This document shows, one piece after another, positions 26,908 to 34,273 of a stretch of 64,000 nt of DNA. The number at the start of each line of letters is the position of its first letter. Position 1 is the stretch's first letter. Source of the DNA: JAOARY01 sp045345765 (GTDB taxonomy: Bacteria > Bacillota > Clostridia > Peptostreptococcales > Peptostreptococcaceae); contig CP148265.1 of assembly GCA_045345765.1 (NCBI GenBank), positions 1,612,001-1,676,000 of the forward strand, in the 5' to 3' direction. The position numbers were made by a program, and so were the translations under genes. The notes under the pieces were generated by a model. That model was not told the origin of the DNA and searched no databases. It was given only the letters and a program-made list of their open reading frames with translations.

Positions 26908-27012
26908 TTCTTTGTCAAATGGTGTTGGTAAAGAGTTTTAACAAGAAAATAATGTAATATTTGAAGGTAGTATGAAAATGAAAAAAATTCATTTTTATGC
27001 TACCTTCATTGT
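26908..27012 (+). repeat. Dispersed hairpin repeat, copy C
   Basis: TTCTTTGTCAAATGGTGTTG, AAAGAGTTTTAACAAGAAA, and the hairpin GAAGGTAGTATGAAAATGAA / TTCATTTTTATGCTACCTTC. It immediately follows the Panacea gene and precedes the second vanZ-like gene. Its hairpin with a T-rich tail may terminate the upstream operon. Confidence 0.85.
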
Positions 27013-27067
27013 GTTAATAGATGAAATAACTATATTTATATATAAATACATTAAAAAGGAAAAAGAT

Positions 27068-27547
27068 ATGTTCAAAAATAAAAAAAAGATATTTTATTGG
27101 GTATTAGTGATACTTTGGATGATGATAATATTTTATCTATCAGCACAAGAAGCCAATGTATCTAATAACTTAAGTACAGGGATAACCAAAAAGATAGTAA
27201 CTACAATAAACAAAGTATCACCAAACAAGCAGATAGATATAAGAGCATTTAATAATATAGTTAGAAAAAATGCGCACTTTATAGCATATATGATACTAGG
27301 GTTTTTAAGTATTATGGCAATAAGATGTCAAAACAAACTACAAAGCTACAGATGTATTATATACAGCTTCTTATTATGCGTAATCTATGCAATATCTGAT
27401 GAATTTCATCAATCATTTGTACCAGGAAGAGGACCTTCATTGAAGGATGTATTAATAGATTCATCTGGAGCCATTGTGGGAATTTGTATATATATTATTT
27501 TAGCTAAACTAATTAATAAAAAGAGAACTTGGATATTTAGACGATAA
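27068..27547 (+). CDS. VanZ-like family membrane protein, copy 2
   Basis: 159 residues from ATG 27068 with AAAGGA upstream; in-frame codons further upstream belong to repeat copy C. After the first ~15 codons it is almost base-for-base the same as copy 1 (a few silent or conservative differences, Ser-to-Asn near the end). VanZ blocks are as in copy 1, including the D-E-F-H-Q motif. The two copies lie in the same orientation about 4.6 kb apart and bracket the AbiL-like/Panacea genes. Confidence 0.85.
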   Translation: MFKNKKKIFYWVLVILWMMIIFYLSAQEANVSNNLSTGITKKIVTTINKVSPNKQIDIRAFNNIVRKNAHFIAYMILGFLSIMAIRCQNKLQSYRCIIYSFLLCVIYAISDEFHQSFVPGRGPSLKDVLIDSSGAIVGICIYIILAKLINKKRTWIFRR

Positions 27548-27570
27548 ATTAAAAATATTTGTTAATAAAA

Positions 27571-27600
27571 AAATACTTCATTTTTATGGAGTATTTTTTA
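27571..27600 (+). terminator. Intrinsic terminator after vanZ copy 2
   Basis: AAATACTTCA 27571-27580 pairs with TGGAGTATTT 27587-27596 (one T-G pair), followed by more T. The same ACTTC core hairpin recurs at 35718 and 38844. Confidence 0.75.
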
Positions 27601-27717
27601 TAGGTACAAAAAACTAGATATTATTAGTATATAATTCCTATTTTAACTATTACACATAGATTATTACATTATAATAGGATATTATGTATAAGACATAATA
27701 TTTAGGGGGGGAACGAT

Positions 27718-28437
27718 ATGAGATTTAATTATATGCTTTTAAAGAAAAAAGAGAATTTTAAAGAAGTATTTTCAAAAATATTTTCTGAAATGTTTGGAAC
27801 AATGGCAAAACTGTGTATACCGATACTTTTGCTAGTAGGAATGCTTTGGTTTATGGCTGATGTACTAAAAATAGCGGACTCTATTTTAAAGGTAATAGGT
27901 ATTATTTTATTTTTAGTTTGGATACTTTACGTAAAAGTTTTTCACGCAAAAGAAAAAAGAAAGATGAGAGTATCGGGTATAATACAAACAACTGAAAACT
28001 ACATAAAAAAAGAAAACTATAAGCAAGCAAATGAACTATTAGACAATACGTTTATAGAGAAATTAACAAGAGCATACAAAGAACCGTTAAAAAAGGACAA
28101 AGATAAGCAAGCTAAAATGAATTTATATTTAAGATTTTTGGAATTAAGAGCAAATCTTAATTTTGTTTATTTTTTAAATAATTATAATGATTCAATCAAA
28201 GAGGATTTGATAAAAATTCTAGACAAAATAATAGAAATATCAAACACACAAGATTTAAAGCAAAACAAAGCATATGCATATGCAAATAGAGCTATGGTCA
28301 ATATATATACATATGAAAACAAAAAAAATAAACAAGATAAATTAAATGCAAAGAATGATTATAAAAAAGCAATAGAAGATATTGAAGATAACAATATAAA
28401 AAATGAACTAAAAAAACAATTAAATAAGATAGCTTGA
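27718..28437 (+). CDS. Membrane protein with helical-repeat tail, family member A1
   Basis: 239 residues, SD AGGGGGGG. The short N-terminus MRFNYMLLKKKEN is followed by two closely spaced hydrophobic segments (about residues 30-48 and 54-78), then a basic KEKRKMR stretch and ~150 cytoplasmic helical residues. The tail has a TPR-like pattern: IKKENYKQANELLDNTF, then YLRFLELRANLNFVYFLNNY, then AYAYANRAMVNIYTYEN. It is clearly related to 36613 (same tail blocks) and more distantly to 35917, 37350 and 38189. I do not recognise the family. A 20-base exact match to its start (ATATGCTTTTAAAGAAAAAA) recurs at 30712-30731, a possible remnant of another copy. Confidence 0.7.
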   Translation: MRFNYMLLKKKENFKEVFSKIFSEMFGTMAKLCIPILLLVGMLWFMADVLKIADSILKVIGIILFLVWILYVKVFHAKEKRKMRVSGIIQTTENYIKKENYKQANELLDNTFIEKLTRAYKEPLKKDKDKQAKMNLYLRFLELRANLNFVYFLNNYNDSIKEDLIKILDKIIEISNTQDLKQNKAYAYANRAMVNIYTYENKKNKQDKLNAKNDYKKAIEDIEDNNIKNELKKQLNKIA

Positions 28438-28443
28438 TAAATA

Positions 28444-28525
28444 GGTTCTTTGTCAAATGATGTTGGTAAAGAGTTTTAACAAGAAAATAATTTAATTTTT
28501 TAAGGTAGTATGAAAATGAAAAAAA
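28444..28525 (+). repeat. Dispersed hairpin repeat, copy D (right arm missing)
   Basis: Starts GGTTCTTTGTCAAATGATG and runs to AAGGTAGTATGAAAATGAA, after which the right arm of the hairpin is absent. The sequence passes into a different hairpin that serves the minus-strand operon. Confidence 0.8.
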
Positions 28526-28527
28526 TA

Positions 28528-28551
28528 AGTGTTGGATATTTCTCCAACACT
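28528..28551 (-). terminator. Terminator of the HTH/ImmA/PIN operon
   Basis: AGTGTTGGA 28528-28536 pairs with TCCAACACT 28543-28551 (9 bp, 6-base loop). On the minus strand it follows the PIN gene by about 20 bases and is followed by CTTATTTTTTTC. Confidence 0.75.
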
Positions 28552-28570
28552 AAAAATTATAGAATTAAAA

Positions 28571-29284
28571 TTATACAATCTTTTTATTTAAATAAGATTC
28601 ATACAGATTATCCATACCATAGAAAAAATCTCCCCATTTAGGGTTTGTACTTTTTTCGCGATTGGTCAGATAATATTGGTATTTATAGAGCATTTTCATG
28701 GCTGTATTATCAGCCAGATTATTTTTGTAAAGATAGTAAATCAACTCGTACATTTTGATGGCTTGTACATTATCTAAGCCAGTTGACCACTCTTCTGATT
28801 TTTCAATAAGTTGAATGGCGTTATTATCGTTTGCTGCGAAGTAGAGCAGACCTTTGACAGCGATATAGGATAAAGATTTTACTTCTCCACGATCGTCTTT
28901 GTTATCGAGCAATGGTTCATATTTTGTGTGAGAAGCAATTCTAGACTCAATGGTATCCCTTAAGATTCTCTCTACTTCTGTTAAGGATGAGTCTTTGTGA
29001 ATGATGATTTCTGGTGGAATGCTATCTCGTTTAGAATCCACATAATTTTGGGGAGAGATTCCAACCAGTTCATCATACACTGCTTCGTGAATAGCCAAAT
29101 TTGGAAAGACACTAAAAATGGGTTCTAACCAGATCTCTCTAAATTGTTCAAATCTGATACCTTTCTTAGTGATGGGCCTTCTATCAGGAGCAATTAAAAA
29201 ATTTGCATCTAAGGTGATGATTTGTTCTGGATCCTCGATAATACTAATTAATGCTGGGTTAGGCTGGGTAAGATTAATCTTCAT
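28571..29284 (-). CDS. PIN-domain-like protein, third gene of an HTH/ImmA module
   Basis: 237 residues. Three consecutive ATGs occur; the one at 29284 is best placed, six bases after GGGGAGG. It overlaps the ImmA gene's stop. IITLDANFLIAPDRR near residue 20 supplies the first PIN-type Asp, and further conserved acids appear in IHEAVYDEL and in LLDNKDDRGEVKSL. A PIN fold would imply metal-dependent RNase activity. The pairing with HTH and ImmA suggests a toxin or phage-response effector regulated by them, which is an inference. Confidence 0.6.
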   Translation of the reverse strand: MKINLTQPNPALISIIEDPEQIITLDANFLIAPDRRPITKKGIRFEQFREIWLEPIFSVFPNLAIHEAVYDELVGISPQNYVDSKRDSIPPEIIIHKDSSLTEVERILRDTIESRIASHTKYEPLLDNKDDRGEVKSLSYIAVKGLLYFAANDNNAIQLIEKSEEWSTGLDNVQAIKMYELIYYLYKNNLADNTAMKMLYKYQYYLTNREKSTNPKWGDFFYGMDNLYESYLNKKIV

Positions 29285-30155
29285 CATCATCCTCCCCACT
29301 GAAGAAAGCATCAAGCTCATCTATGTCTTCTTGAGAGACTTTTATCTCATAGCCAAATTCATCAGGTGTTCTATTGAAAAGGCTTAGGGTTTCCGCAAAT
29401 TTATCTTCATCTATGAGATTGTCTTCAAAGTTTCTAATGATGATCTCGATTTCATTAGGGGAAGTACCAATATTTTTAGTTGGTTGATTTAGTTTAAGAA
29501 ATACTTCCTTATTAATAGCCTGACCTATTTTACCGTATTCACCCTGAAGATCTCTTTCGTCAACAGAATACAATTCTGCATACTGTTCTGATGAGATTGC
29601 ACCTATCTCGTGCAGTCTTTTAACAAGTGAACGGTATGGGAGCCACCATGTACAGTGGAGTCTAGCGATAAATCTCAACAGTGTTTTATGTTGGATTTTT
29701 TCAAGGGTAGATGTCTTAAACTCATCAAGTACAATACTTTCCAGTACCGTTTCAGGTAATAAGAACTCTGCCGCAAAACGGTTAGCTTTTACCTCAATAA
29801 GGCTACTTTCTTCATCTTCCGGTCTGCTCAGATGTGAGCCGGACTTTGTGTAATAGTGAAATAGCTCATGGGCAATTGCAAAGATTTGCTTATCGTAATG
29901 ATCCGCAGTATTCAGACCGATAAAAGTAAGCTTTTTATCGCCTTCTTCGGAGTACATTATAGCAGCAGAAAAAGCTGGTCTATCACCTTCAGGTTCGATG
30001 GGATATTCCAGCAACATGATGTCTAGTCTATCAAGGATTGTAAAGATGTCATTGGCAATAGGTGTTTCGCCTACAAAGCCTAGAAATCGGCGCTCATCTC
30101 CAGCTAATTTGCGAATTTCATCTACTTGGACTTCATTAAGCGTGATTGGATTCAT
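29274..30155 (-). CDS. ImmA/IrrE-family zinc metallopeptidase
   Basis: 293 residues. The zinc motif HELFH lies in AIAHELFHYYTKSG near residue 95, with a downstream acid in VKANRFAAEFLLPE, as usual for COG2856. ImmA/IrrE enzymes cleave partner HTH repressors on DNA damage or other signals, and the gene directly upstream encodes an XRE-type repressor overlapping it by 20 bases, so the pair is probably a protease-controlled switch. Two starts are possible: ATG 30155 (GGAG 11 bases away) and TTG 30161 (5 bases). The C-terminal ~40 residues are very acidic. A decayed copy of its 3' end lies at 23056. Confidence 0.87.
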   Translation of the reverse strand: MNPITLNEVQVDEIRKLAGDERRFLGFVGETPIANDIFTILDRLDIMLLEYPIEPEGDRPAFSAAIMYSEEGDKKLTFIGLNTADHYDKQIFAIAHELFHYYTKSGSHLSRPEDEESSLIEVKANRFAAEFLLPETVLESIVLDEFKTSTLEKIQHKTLLRFIARLHCTWWLPYRSLVKRLHEIGAISSEQYAELYSVDERDLQGEYGKIGQAINKEVFLKLNQPTKNIGTSPNEIEIIIRNFEDNLIDEDKFAETLSLFNRTPDEFGYEIKVSQEDIDELDAFFSGEDDDED

Positions 30156-30498
30156 TTTCAAATGAGCTCCTTAATTTAATTTGCTGTCTAAGGGACAACA
30201 TCATCGTAAATAGTTTTTCTACGCCTTCTTTTTCACTATCGCTTAATGCTTCGCTTCGAAGCGCAACAAAAGAGTTCGTTCTTTCTTTCTCCACAAACAT
30301 TTCTGTAAGATCAAACCCTAAAACATTAGATAGTGCTTCAAACTGTACAATAGATGGAGTGAAGTCTTTTCTTTCAATGCGGCCTATCATAATTCTGTTT
30401 ATACCGGTTAAATTACCGAGTTCTTCTTTTGTATATCCTTTTGACTCTCTAATATTTTTAACTGTTTCAGCTAATTTTTTAGTTGATAAAGTTTTCAT
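30136..30498 (-). CDS. XRE-family helix-turn-helix repressor
   Basis: 120 residues from ATG 30498, preceded by AAAGGAGG; the frame continues 18 bases upstream but without a ribosome site. The HTH spans about residues 5-65 (LAETVKNIRESKGYTKEELGN, then NRIMIGRIERKDFTPSIVQ). The remaining ~50 residues are helical. It is transcribed divergently from the IS607-type element. It probably represses its own operon through the palindrome at 30520-30554 and is the likely substrate of the downstream ImmA protease. Confidence 0.85.
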   Translation of the reverse strand: MKTLSTKKLAETVKNIRESKGYTKEELGNLTGINRIMIGRIERKDFTPSIVQFEALSNVLGFDLTEMFVEKERTNSFVALRSEALSDSEKEGVEKLFTMMLSLRQQIKLRSSFENESNHA

Positions 30499-30519
30499 AG
30501 TTGGGCCTCCTTTCAATAC

Positions 30520-30554
30520 TATAGTATGCCCGTATCTAATTATATGATACTATA
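30520..30554 (-). promoter_or_regulatory. Inverted-repeat operator of the HTH operon
   Basis: TATAGTAT 30520-30527 and ATACTATA 30547-30554 are a perfect 8-base inverted repeat separated by 19 bases. The distal half-site overlaps the -10 box, which fits autorepression by the HTH protein. Confidence 0.55.
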
Positions 30555-30572
30555 AATAACAAAATGCGTCAA
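30544..30572 (-). promoter_or_regulatory. Promoter of the HTH/ImmA/PIN operon
   Basis: On the minus strand TTGACG (30572-30567) and TATCAT (30549-30544) are spaced by exactly 17 bases, each 5/6 to consensus. The remaining 238 bases to 30810 are AT-rich, with no gene except a 20-base match at 30712-30731 to the start of the gene at 27718. Confidence 0.65.
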
Positions 30573-30810
30573 AGTTTATTGATATTATACCTAATTTGAA
30601 ATAAATAATAACATAGATTGCAGCTTTTTCAAAGTGAAATGACTAAATCACGCTTGTGGTCAATTTGAGCCGAATTAGTCTATTGTGGAACAAATTGATC
30701 AAAAATTAAATATATGCTTTTAAAGAAAAAAGGAGATGACCTGTAGTTAATAAATTTATTGACAAAAGTGTTTTAATATGTTTGTATTTTACTAAGGAGT
30801 TGATGAACAT

Positions 30811-31218
30811 ATGAAACACATTGTAAATTACAAACCAAAAGATTTTGCTGAGTTGTTGAATGTATCAGTAAAAACACTTCAAAGGTGGGATAGACAAAAT
30901 ATACTCAAAGCAAAGCGTACTCCAACTAATCGAAGATACTATACCTACGACCAATATTTAGATTACAAAGGAGTTAAAGAAAAAATAGATACTATCTATG
31001 TAACTCACAAAGATAGATTTATAAGATTTGGATTTAGTTAGTTTGAAAGGTTTTTAGGGAAATTTAATACTAAAATAGTAGTAGTAAACAATGAAACTTT
31101 ATCTCCGCAAGAAGAATTAGTTCAAGATATTATTTCAATACTACATGTTTTTTCTTGTCGTATCTATGGACTAAGAAAGTATAAGAAAAAAATCAAAGAG
31201 GATAAAGAAATTGCTAAG
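30811..31218 (+). pseudogene. tnpA: IS607 serine resolvase TnpA, internally deleted and with nonsense codon
   Basis: The intact N-terminal MerR-like HTH (FAELLNVSVKTLQRWDRQNI) jumps directly from YDQYLDYKGV to EKIDTIYVTHKDRFIRFGF, so the part that carries the catalytic serine (normally YxRVSS/T) has been deleted. A TAG at 31039-31041 then stands where the family has Trp (FGFxWFERF), yet the same frame continues with FERFLGKFNTKIVVVNNETL through IISILHVFSCRIYGLRKYKK to about 31218. Two independent lesions mean no active resolvase. SD AAGGAG precedes the ATG. Confidence 0.85.
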
Positions 31219-32395
31219 AGCTTATAAAACAGAAATAAAACCAACCAAAAGCCAAATTGAAAAAATAAATCAATCTATTGGTATTTGTCGTTATTTATAT
31301 AACTCATACTTAGCTAAAAACCAAGAATTATATAGTAAATATAAAGATGAGTTGATTTCTAAAAAAGAAGCTACTTTAAGTGCTAATAAATTTGATAAAT
31401 ATATAAATAATGAAGTTAAAGTTTTAGATGATTATAAATGGATTAATTTATGTGGTTCTAAAGCAAGAAAAAAAGCTATATGTAATGCAGAAACTGCATA
31501 TAAACGATTTTTTAATGGAAAGTCTAAATTTCCAAGATTTAAGAAGAAAAATAAATCTGATGTTAAATTATATTTCCCTAAGAATAATAAAACTGATTGG
31601 AAGATAAAAAGACATAAAATCAACATACCAACTTTAAAATGGATTAGATTAAAAGAAAAAGGATATATTCCGACAAATTTAAGAGTTATTAGTGGAACAG
31701 TATCAAAAAAAGCAAATAGATATTTTGTATCGGTAATAGTTGAAGAAGAAGTTGATATTAAAAATAATATAAAAACCAAAGGAATTGGAATTGACTTAGG
31801 ACTAAAAGATTTAGCTATTTGTTCTGATGGTAAAGTATTTAAAAATATTAATAAAACTATCAGAATTAAAAAGATAGAAAAAAAATTAAAAAGAGAACAA
31901 AGAAAACTTTCAAGGAAATATGAAAGTTTGAAATTAAAAAATAAAAGAAAAGGAGAAGCTACTAGGCAAAATATCAAAAAACAAATAGTCAAAGTACAAA
32001 GAGTTCATCAAAGACTATCTAACATTAGAACAGATTATATAAATAAAACGATTAATGAAATAGTTAAGCAAAAACCAAGCTATATAACTATTGAAGATTT
32101 AAATGTTAGAGGTATGATGAAAAATAGGCATTTGTCTAAAGCTGTGGAACAACAAAAATTCTATGAGTTTAGAGTAAAACTTAAATATAAATGCAAACTA
32201 AATGGAATTGAATTAAGAATTGTTGATAGATTCTATCCATCAAGTAAAACTTGTAGTGTTTGTGGAGCATATAAAAAAGATTTAAAATTATCTGATAGAA
32301 ACTATGAGTGTAATAGGTGTGGTTCTACTTTAGATAGAGATTATAATGCTTCTATTAATTTAGAGAATGCTAAAATATACGAAATTACAAAGTAA
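31211..32395 (+). CDS. tnpB: TnpB RNA-guided nuclease
   Basis: 394 residues, TTG start overlapping the end of the tnpA remnant, within the normal TnpB size range. The RuvC-like catalytic acids are all present: Asp195 in GIDLGLKDLAI, Glu295 in TIEDLNVRGM and Asp377 in LDRDYNAS. The zinc finger is intact (TCSVCGAYKK and YECNRCG). N-terminal TnpB motif IGICRYLYNSYL is present. TnpB enzymes cut DNA guided by an omega RNA made from the element's right end, promoting retention of the element. Its intactness beside a ruined tnpA suggests selection on TnpB alone or recent decay of tnpA. Confidence 0.9.
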   Translation: MLRAYKTEIKPTKSQIEKINQSIGICRYLYNSYLAKNQELYSKYKDELISKKEATLSANKFDKYINNEVKVLDDYKWINLCGSKARKKAICNAETAYKRFFNGKSKFPRFKKKNKSDVKLYFPKNNKTDWKIKRHKINIPTLKWIRLKEKGYIPTNLRVISGTVSKKANRYFVSVIVEEEVDIKNNIKTKGIGIDLGLKDLAICSDGKVFKNINKTIRIKKIEKKLKREQRKLSRKYESLKLKNKRKGEATRQNIKKQIVKVQRVHQRLSNIRTDYINKTINEIVKQKPSYITIEDLNVRGMMKNRHLSKAVEQQKFYEFRVKLKYKCKLNGIELRIVDRFYPSSKTCSVCGAYKKDLKLSDRNYECNRCGSTLDRDYNASINLENAKIYEITK

Positions 32396-32455
32396 AGTAA
32401 TCGTATATATGTACCGATGGCTAGTCGGGAATTAACGACTGTGAAGTGCTATACA
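32280..32455 (+). ncRNA. Candidate omega RNA at the tnpB 3' end (boundaries approximate)
   Basis: After the tnpB stop, GGCTAGTCGGGAATTAACGACT contains AGTCG and CGACT able to pair, followed by GTGAAGTGCTATACAAACG. This arrangement is like the scaffold end of TnpB guide RNAs, which overlap the tnpB 3' end. The 3' guide would be host DNA just past the element's end, whose position I could not fix. Confidence 0.4.
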
Positions 32456-32555
32456 AACGAAAGTAGTATATTTTTATAAATTATGAAATCGAGTACGTTG
32501 AAACAGTAATAATCTCGATATGGATACTTTTGTCCATATTTTGAGTAGCAGAATT

Positions 32556-32668
32556 GGTTCTTTGTCAAATGATGTTGGCATAGGTCTTTAGAAAGAAAAT
32601 AATTTAATTTTTGAAGGTAGTATGAAAATAAAAAAAACTCATTTTTATGCTACCTTTATTTTATCTTA
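32556..32668 (+). repeat. Dispersed hairpin repeat, copy E
   Basis: GGTTCTTTGTCAAATGATGTTG at the left, AGAAAGAAAATAATTTAATTTTT in the middle and the hairpin GAAGGTAGTATGAAAAT / ATTTTTATGCTACCTT, then TTATTTTATC. Its right end appears to cut the minus-strand reading frame starting at 32693. Confidence 0.85.
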
Positions 32669-32693
32669 AGTAAGGTTCTGCTTTAGTAATCAT
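32661..32693 (-). pseudogene. Gene start truncated by repeat copy E
   Basis: On the minus strand AGGAG lies nine bases before an ATG at 32693 that opens MITKAEPYLR and then hits TAA inside the repeat. A good ribosome site with an operator-like region upstream suggests the first codons of a real gene whose body was lost when the repeat (or a deletion at it) arrived. The gene's identity cannot be told from ten codons. Confidence 0.45.
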
Positions 32694-32704
32694 TTTAAAC
32701 ATCT

Positions 32705-32777
32705 CCTAATGTAACAATTTACACTTTAAATATAACATTTGCTTCGTTACATTGTAAGTCATTTTTGTTACATTAGG
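32705..32777 (-). promoter_or_regulatory. Cluster of TGTAAC operator-like motifs
   Basis: CCTAATGTAACAA 32705-32717 and TTGTTACATTAGG 32765-32777 are a perfect 13-base inverted repeat. Between them sits the palindrome TTACATTGTAA near 32747-32757. Three copies of one motif just upstream of the truncated minus-strand start look like repressor sites for that lost gene. Confidence 0.5.
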
Positions 32778-33008
32778 TTTTATGTAATTTTCACTCATAT
32801 TTTTGAATGTTTTCGCATACCAATATGAGAATTAAATCCACTCTGGAATTACATCATCTATCAAGGTTCTTTGTCAATTATATGTTGTTTTAGTCAAACC
32901 TAAATAAATTAATTGCATTATAATTGAAAAAATAGTATTAATATAATAAAATTATTATATATAGATATAAAAATAATTTTTTGAATTTTTTATTATGGAG
33001 GTCAGCAA

Positions 33009-34187
33009 ATGAGGGTTGATAATGATGCAAAGAAAAAAATAGGGGACATAGGGGAACAAAATGTCAAATTAGAACTTGATAAATTAGACAAAGTTAATTT
33101 TAAAGTATTAAATGATATATTCATAAAACCATATGACAAAAGAACAAAACAGTATTATGGCGCACAAATTGATCATATAGTTATATCCAAAAAAGTTATA
33201 TACCTTATAGAAACAAAAAATTGGAGTGGAACGGTATATGGAGACCAATATTCAAAAAACTGGATTAAATATTTAGGAAAAGATAAATTAGTTACATATA
33301 ACATAGCAAAACAAGTTTGGTATCATAAGAAGAATTTCTTGAAATTATTTAAAGATGATATAAAGGATATGGAAGTCAAATCAATAATAGTTTTTGATAC
33401 ACTTGCCAAAATAGATAATTTATCTGTAGAGACAACATCGCTAAAAATAGATGAATTAGTATCTTTTATAGATGGATATGATAAAAGAGAAAATTATAAA
33501 TTAGATGGCAAAAAAAGTCATGAATTAGATGGAGAAGAACTTAGAGTTTTGGAATCTAAAATAAAAGAAAAGAATATAGTTTGTAAAAAACAAAGATTAG
33601 AATATATTCAAAAGATAAAAGAAAGATGTGAGTTTGAAAAAATTGAATACAAAACGCCTATATCAAACAAAATGCAAGAAGTTAAAGAAAATACATATAT
33701 AGAAAAAGAAAATATTTATGATAACAAACTTAGTAATTACAATGAAAAGAAAAACAATAATTATAAAAAGAAATTTAGTAATTCAAAGGAATATGAAAAT
33801 AATAATATAAAAGCTTGTGATATCAAAAGAAGAGTTCATGCATATTTAATTGATTCTATTATGGATATGATATTTTATGGAGTTGGTTATTATATATTAA
33901 GTAAAGGTAATCTTCCAATAAAGACAATAATTATTTATATGTTGATTAATTTATATTTCATATCAAAATCAAAAAGCTTTGGAAAACATATGGTGGATAT
34001 TAAAGTTGTAGATTCTCAAAGTGGAAATAATTTAAATCTAAAATCAATGCTAAAAAGAGAAATACTTGTAAAACCAATAATTTCTTGTTTTACTATGGGT
34101 ATAGGAACACTAATGGCATTTGTAACAAAGGATAATAAAACGATGTATGACAAGATATTAAATACGGTGGTTGTAGATGATAAATAA
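33009..34187 (+). CDS. NERD nuclease-related domain fused to an RDD membrane domain
   Basis: 392 residues, SD GGAGG. The N-terminal NERD domain at about 8-125 has IGDIGEQNVKLEL, AQIDHIVIS and LIETKNWSGTVYGD, including the acidic and Lys residues of the restriction-endonuclease-like core (Asp in QIDH, E-x-K in ETK). A charged linker runs to about 270. The C-terminal RDD domain has RRVHAYLIDSIMDMIFYG, SKSFGKHMVDIKVVDSQSG and TMYDKILNTVVV with two to three membrane segments. The fusion would tether a nuclease-like domain to the cytoplasmic membrane face. A separate RDD protein lies at 43523. Function unknown. Confidence 0.8.
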   Translation: MRVDNDAKKKIGDIGEQNVKLELDKLDKVNFKVLNDIFIKPYDKRTKQYYGAQIDHIVISKKVIYLIETKNWSGTVYGDQYSKNWIKYLGKDKLVTYNIAKQVWYHKKNFLKLFKDDIKDMEVKSIIVFDTLAKIDNLSVETTSLKIDELVSFIDGYDKRENYKLDGKKSHELDGEELRVLESKIKEKNIVCKKQRLEYIQKIKERCEFEKIEYKTPISNKMQEVKENTYIEKENIYDNKLSNYNEKKNNNYKKKFSNSKEYENNNIKACDIKRRVHAYLIDSIMDMIFYGVGYYILSKGNLPIKTIIIYMLINLYFISKSKSFGKHMVDIKVVDSQSGNNLNLKSMLKREILVKPIISCFTMGIGTLMAFVTKDNKTMYDKILNTVVVDDK

Positions 34188-34273
34188 TTAAATTTATAAT
34201 TTTGTTCTTTATATGATATATTATATCTAAGTATTATTAAAATAGTAGTATATACTTAGGATGGTGTAAATTA

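Larger units (their letters stand above)
30746..32470 (+). mobile_element. IS607-type element, tnpA decayed and tnpB intact (ends approximate)
   Basis: A MerR-type N-terminal resolvase fragment is followed by a full TnpB, the IS607 gene order. The ends were not resolved: IS607 elements lack terminal inverted repeats, so the coordinates only bracket the coding part plus the structured 3' tail. With TnpA broken it can move only if a TnpA is supplied from elsewhere. Confidence 0.65.
32396..33008. other. 613-base gap: IS tail, repeats, gene-start remnant, operator-like sites
   Basis: In order: the omega-RNA-like tail; a hairpin ATATGGA/TCCATAT near 32519-32540; dispersed repeat copy E; a 10-codon minus-strand gene start; a cluster of TGTAAC motifs; and a 15-base fragment of the dispersed repeat (AAGGTTCTTTGTCAA) at 32863-32877. 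Each is listed or explained separately. Confidence 0.6.

Noticed and set aside
26972..27067. Longer N-terminus for vanZ copy 2 starting in repeat copy C
   Set aside because: The extra codons lie in the dispersed repeat hairpin and are absent from copy 1; ATG 27068 has its own ribosome site.
22453..27547. Glycopeptide resistance from the VanZ-like genes
   Set aside because: VanZ-like proteins are common in Firmicutes and there are no vanHAX, vanRS or similar genes in the window.
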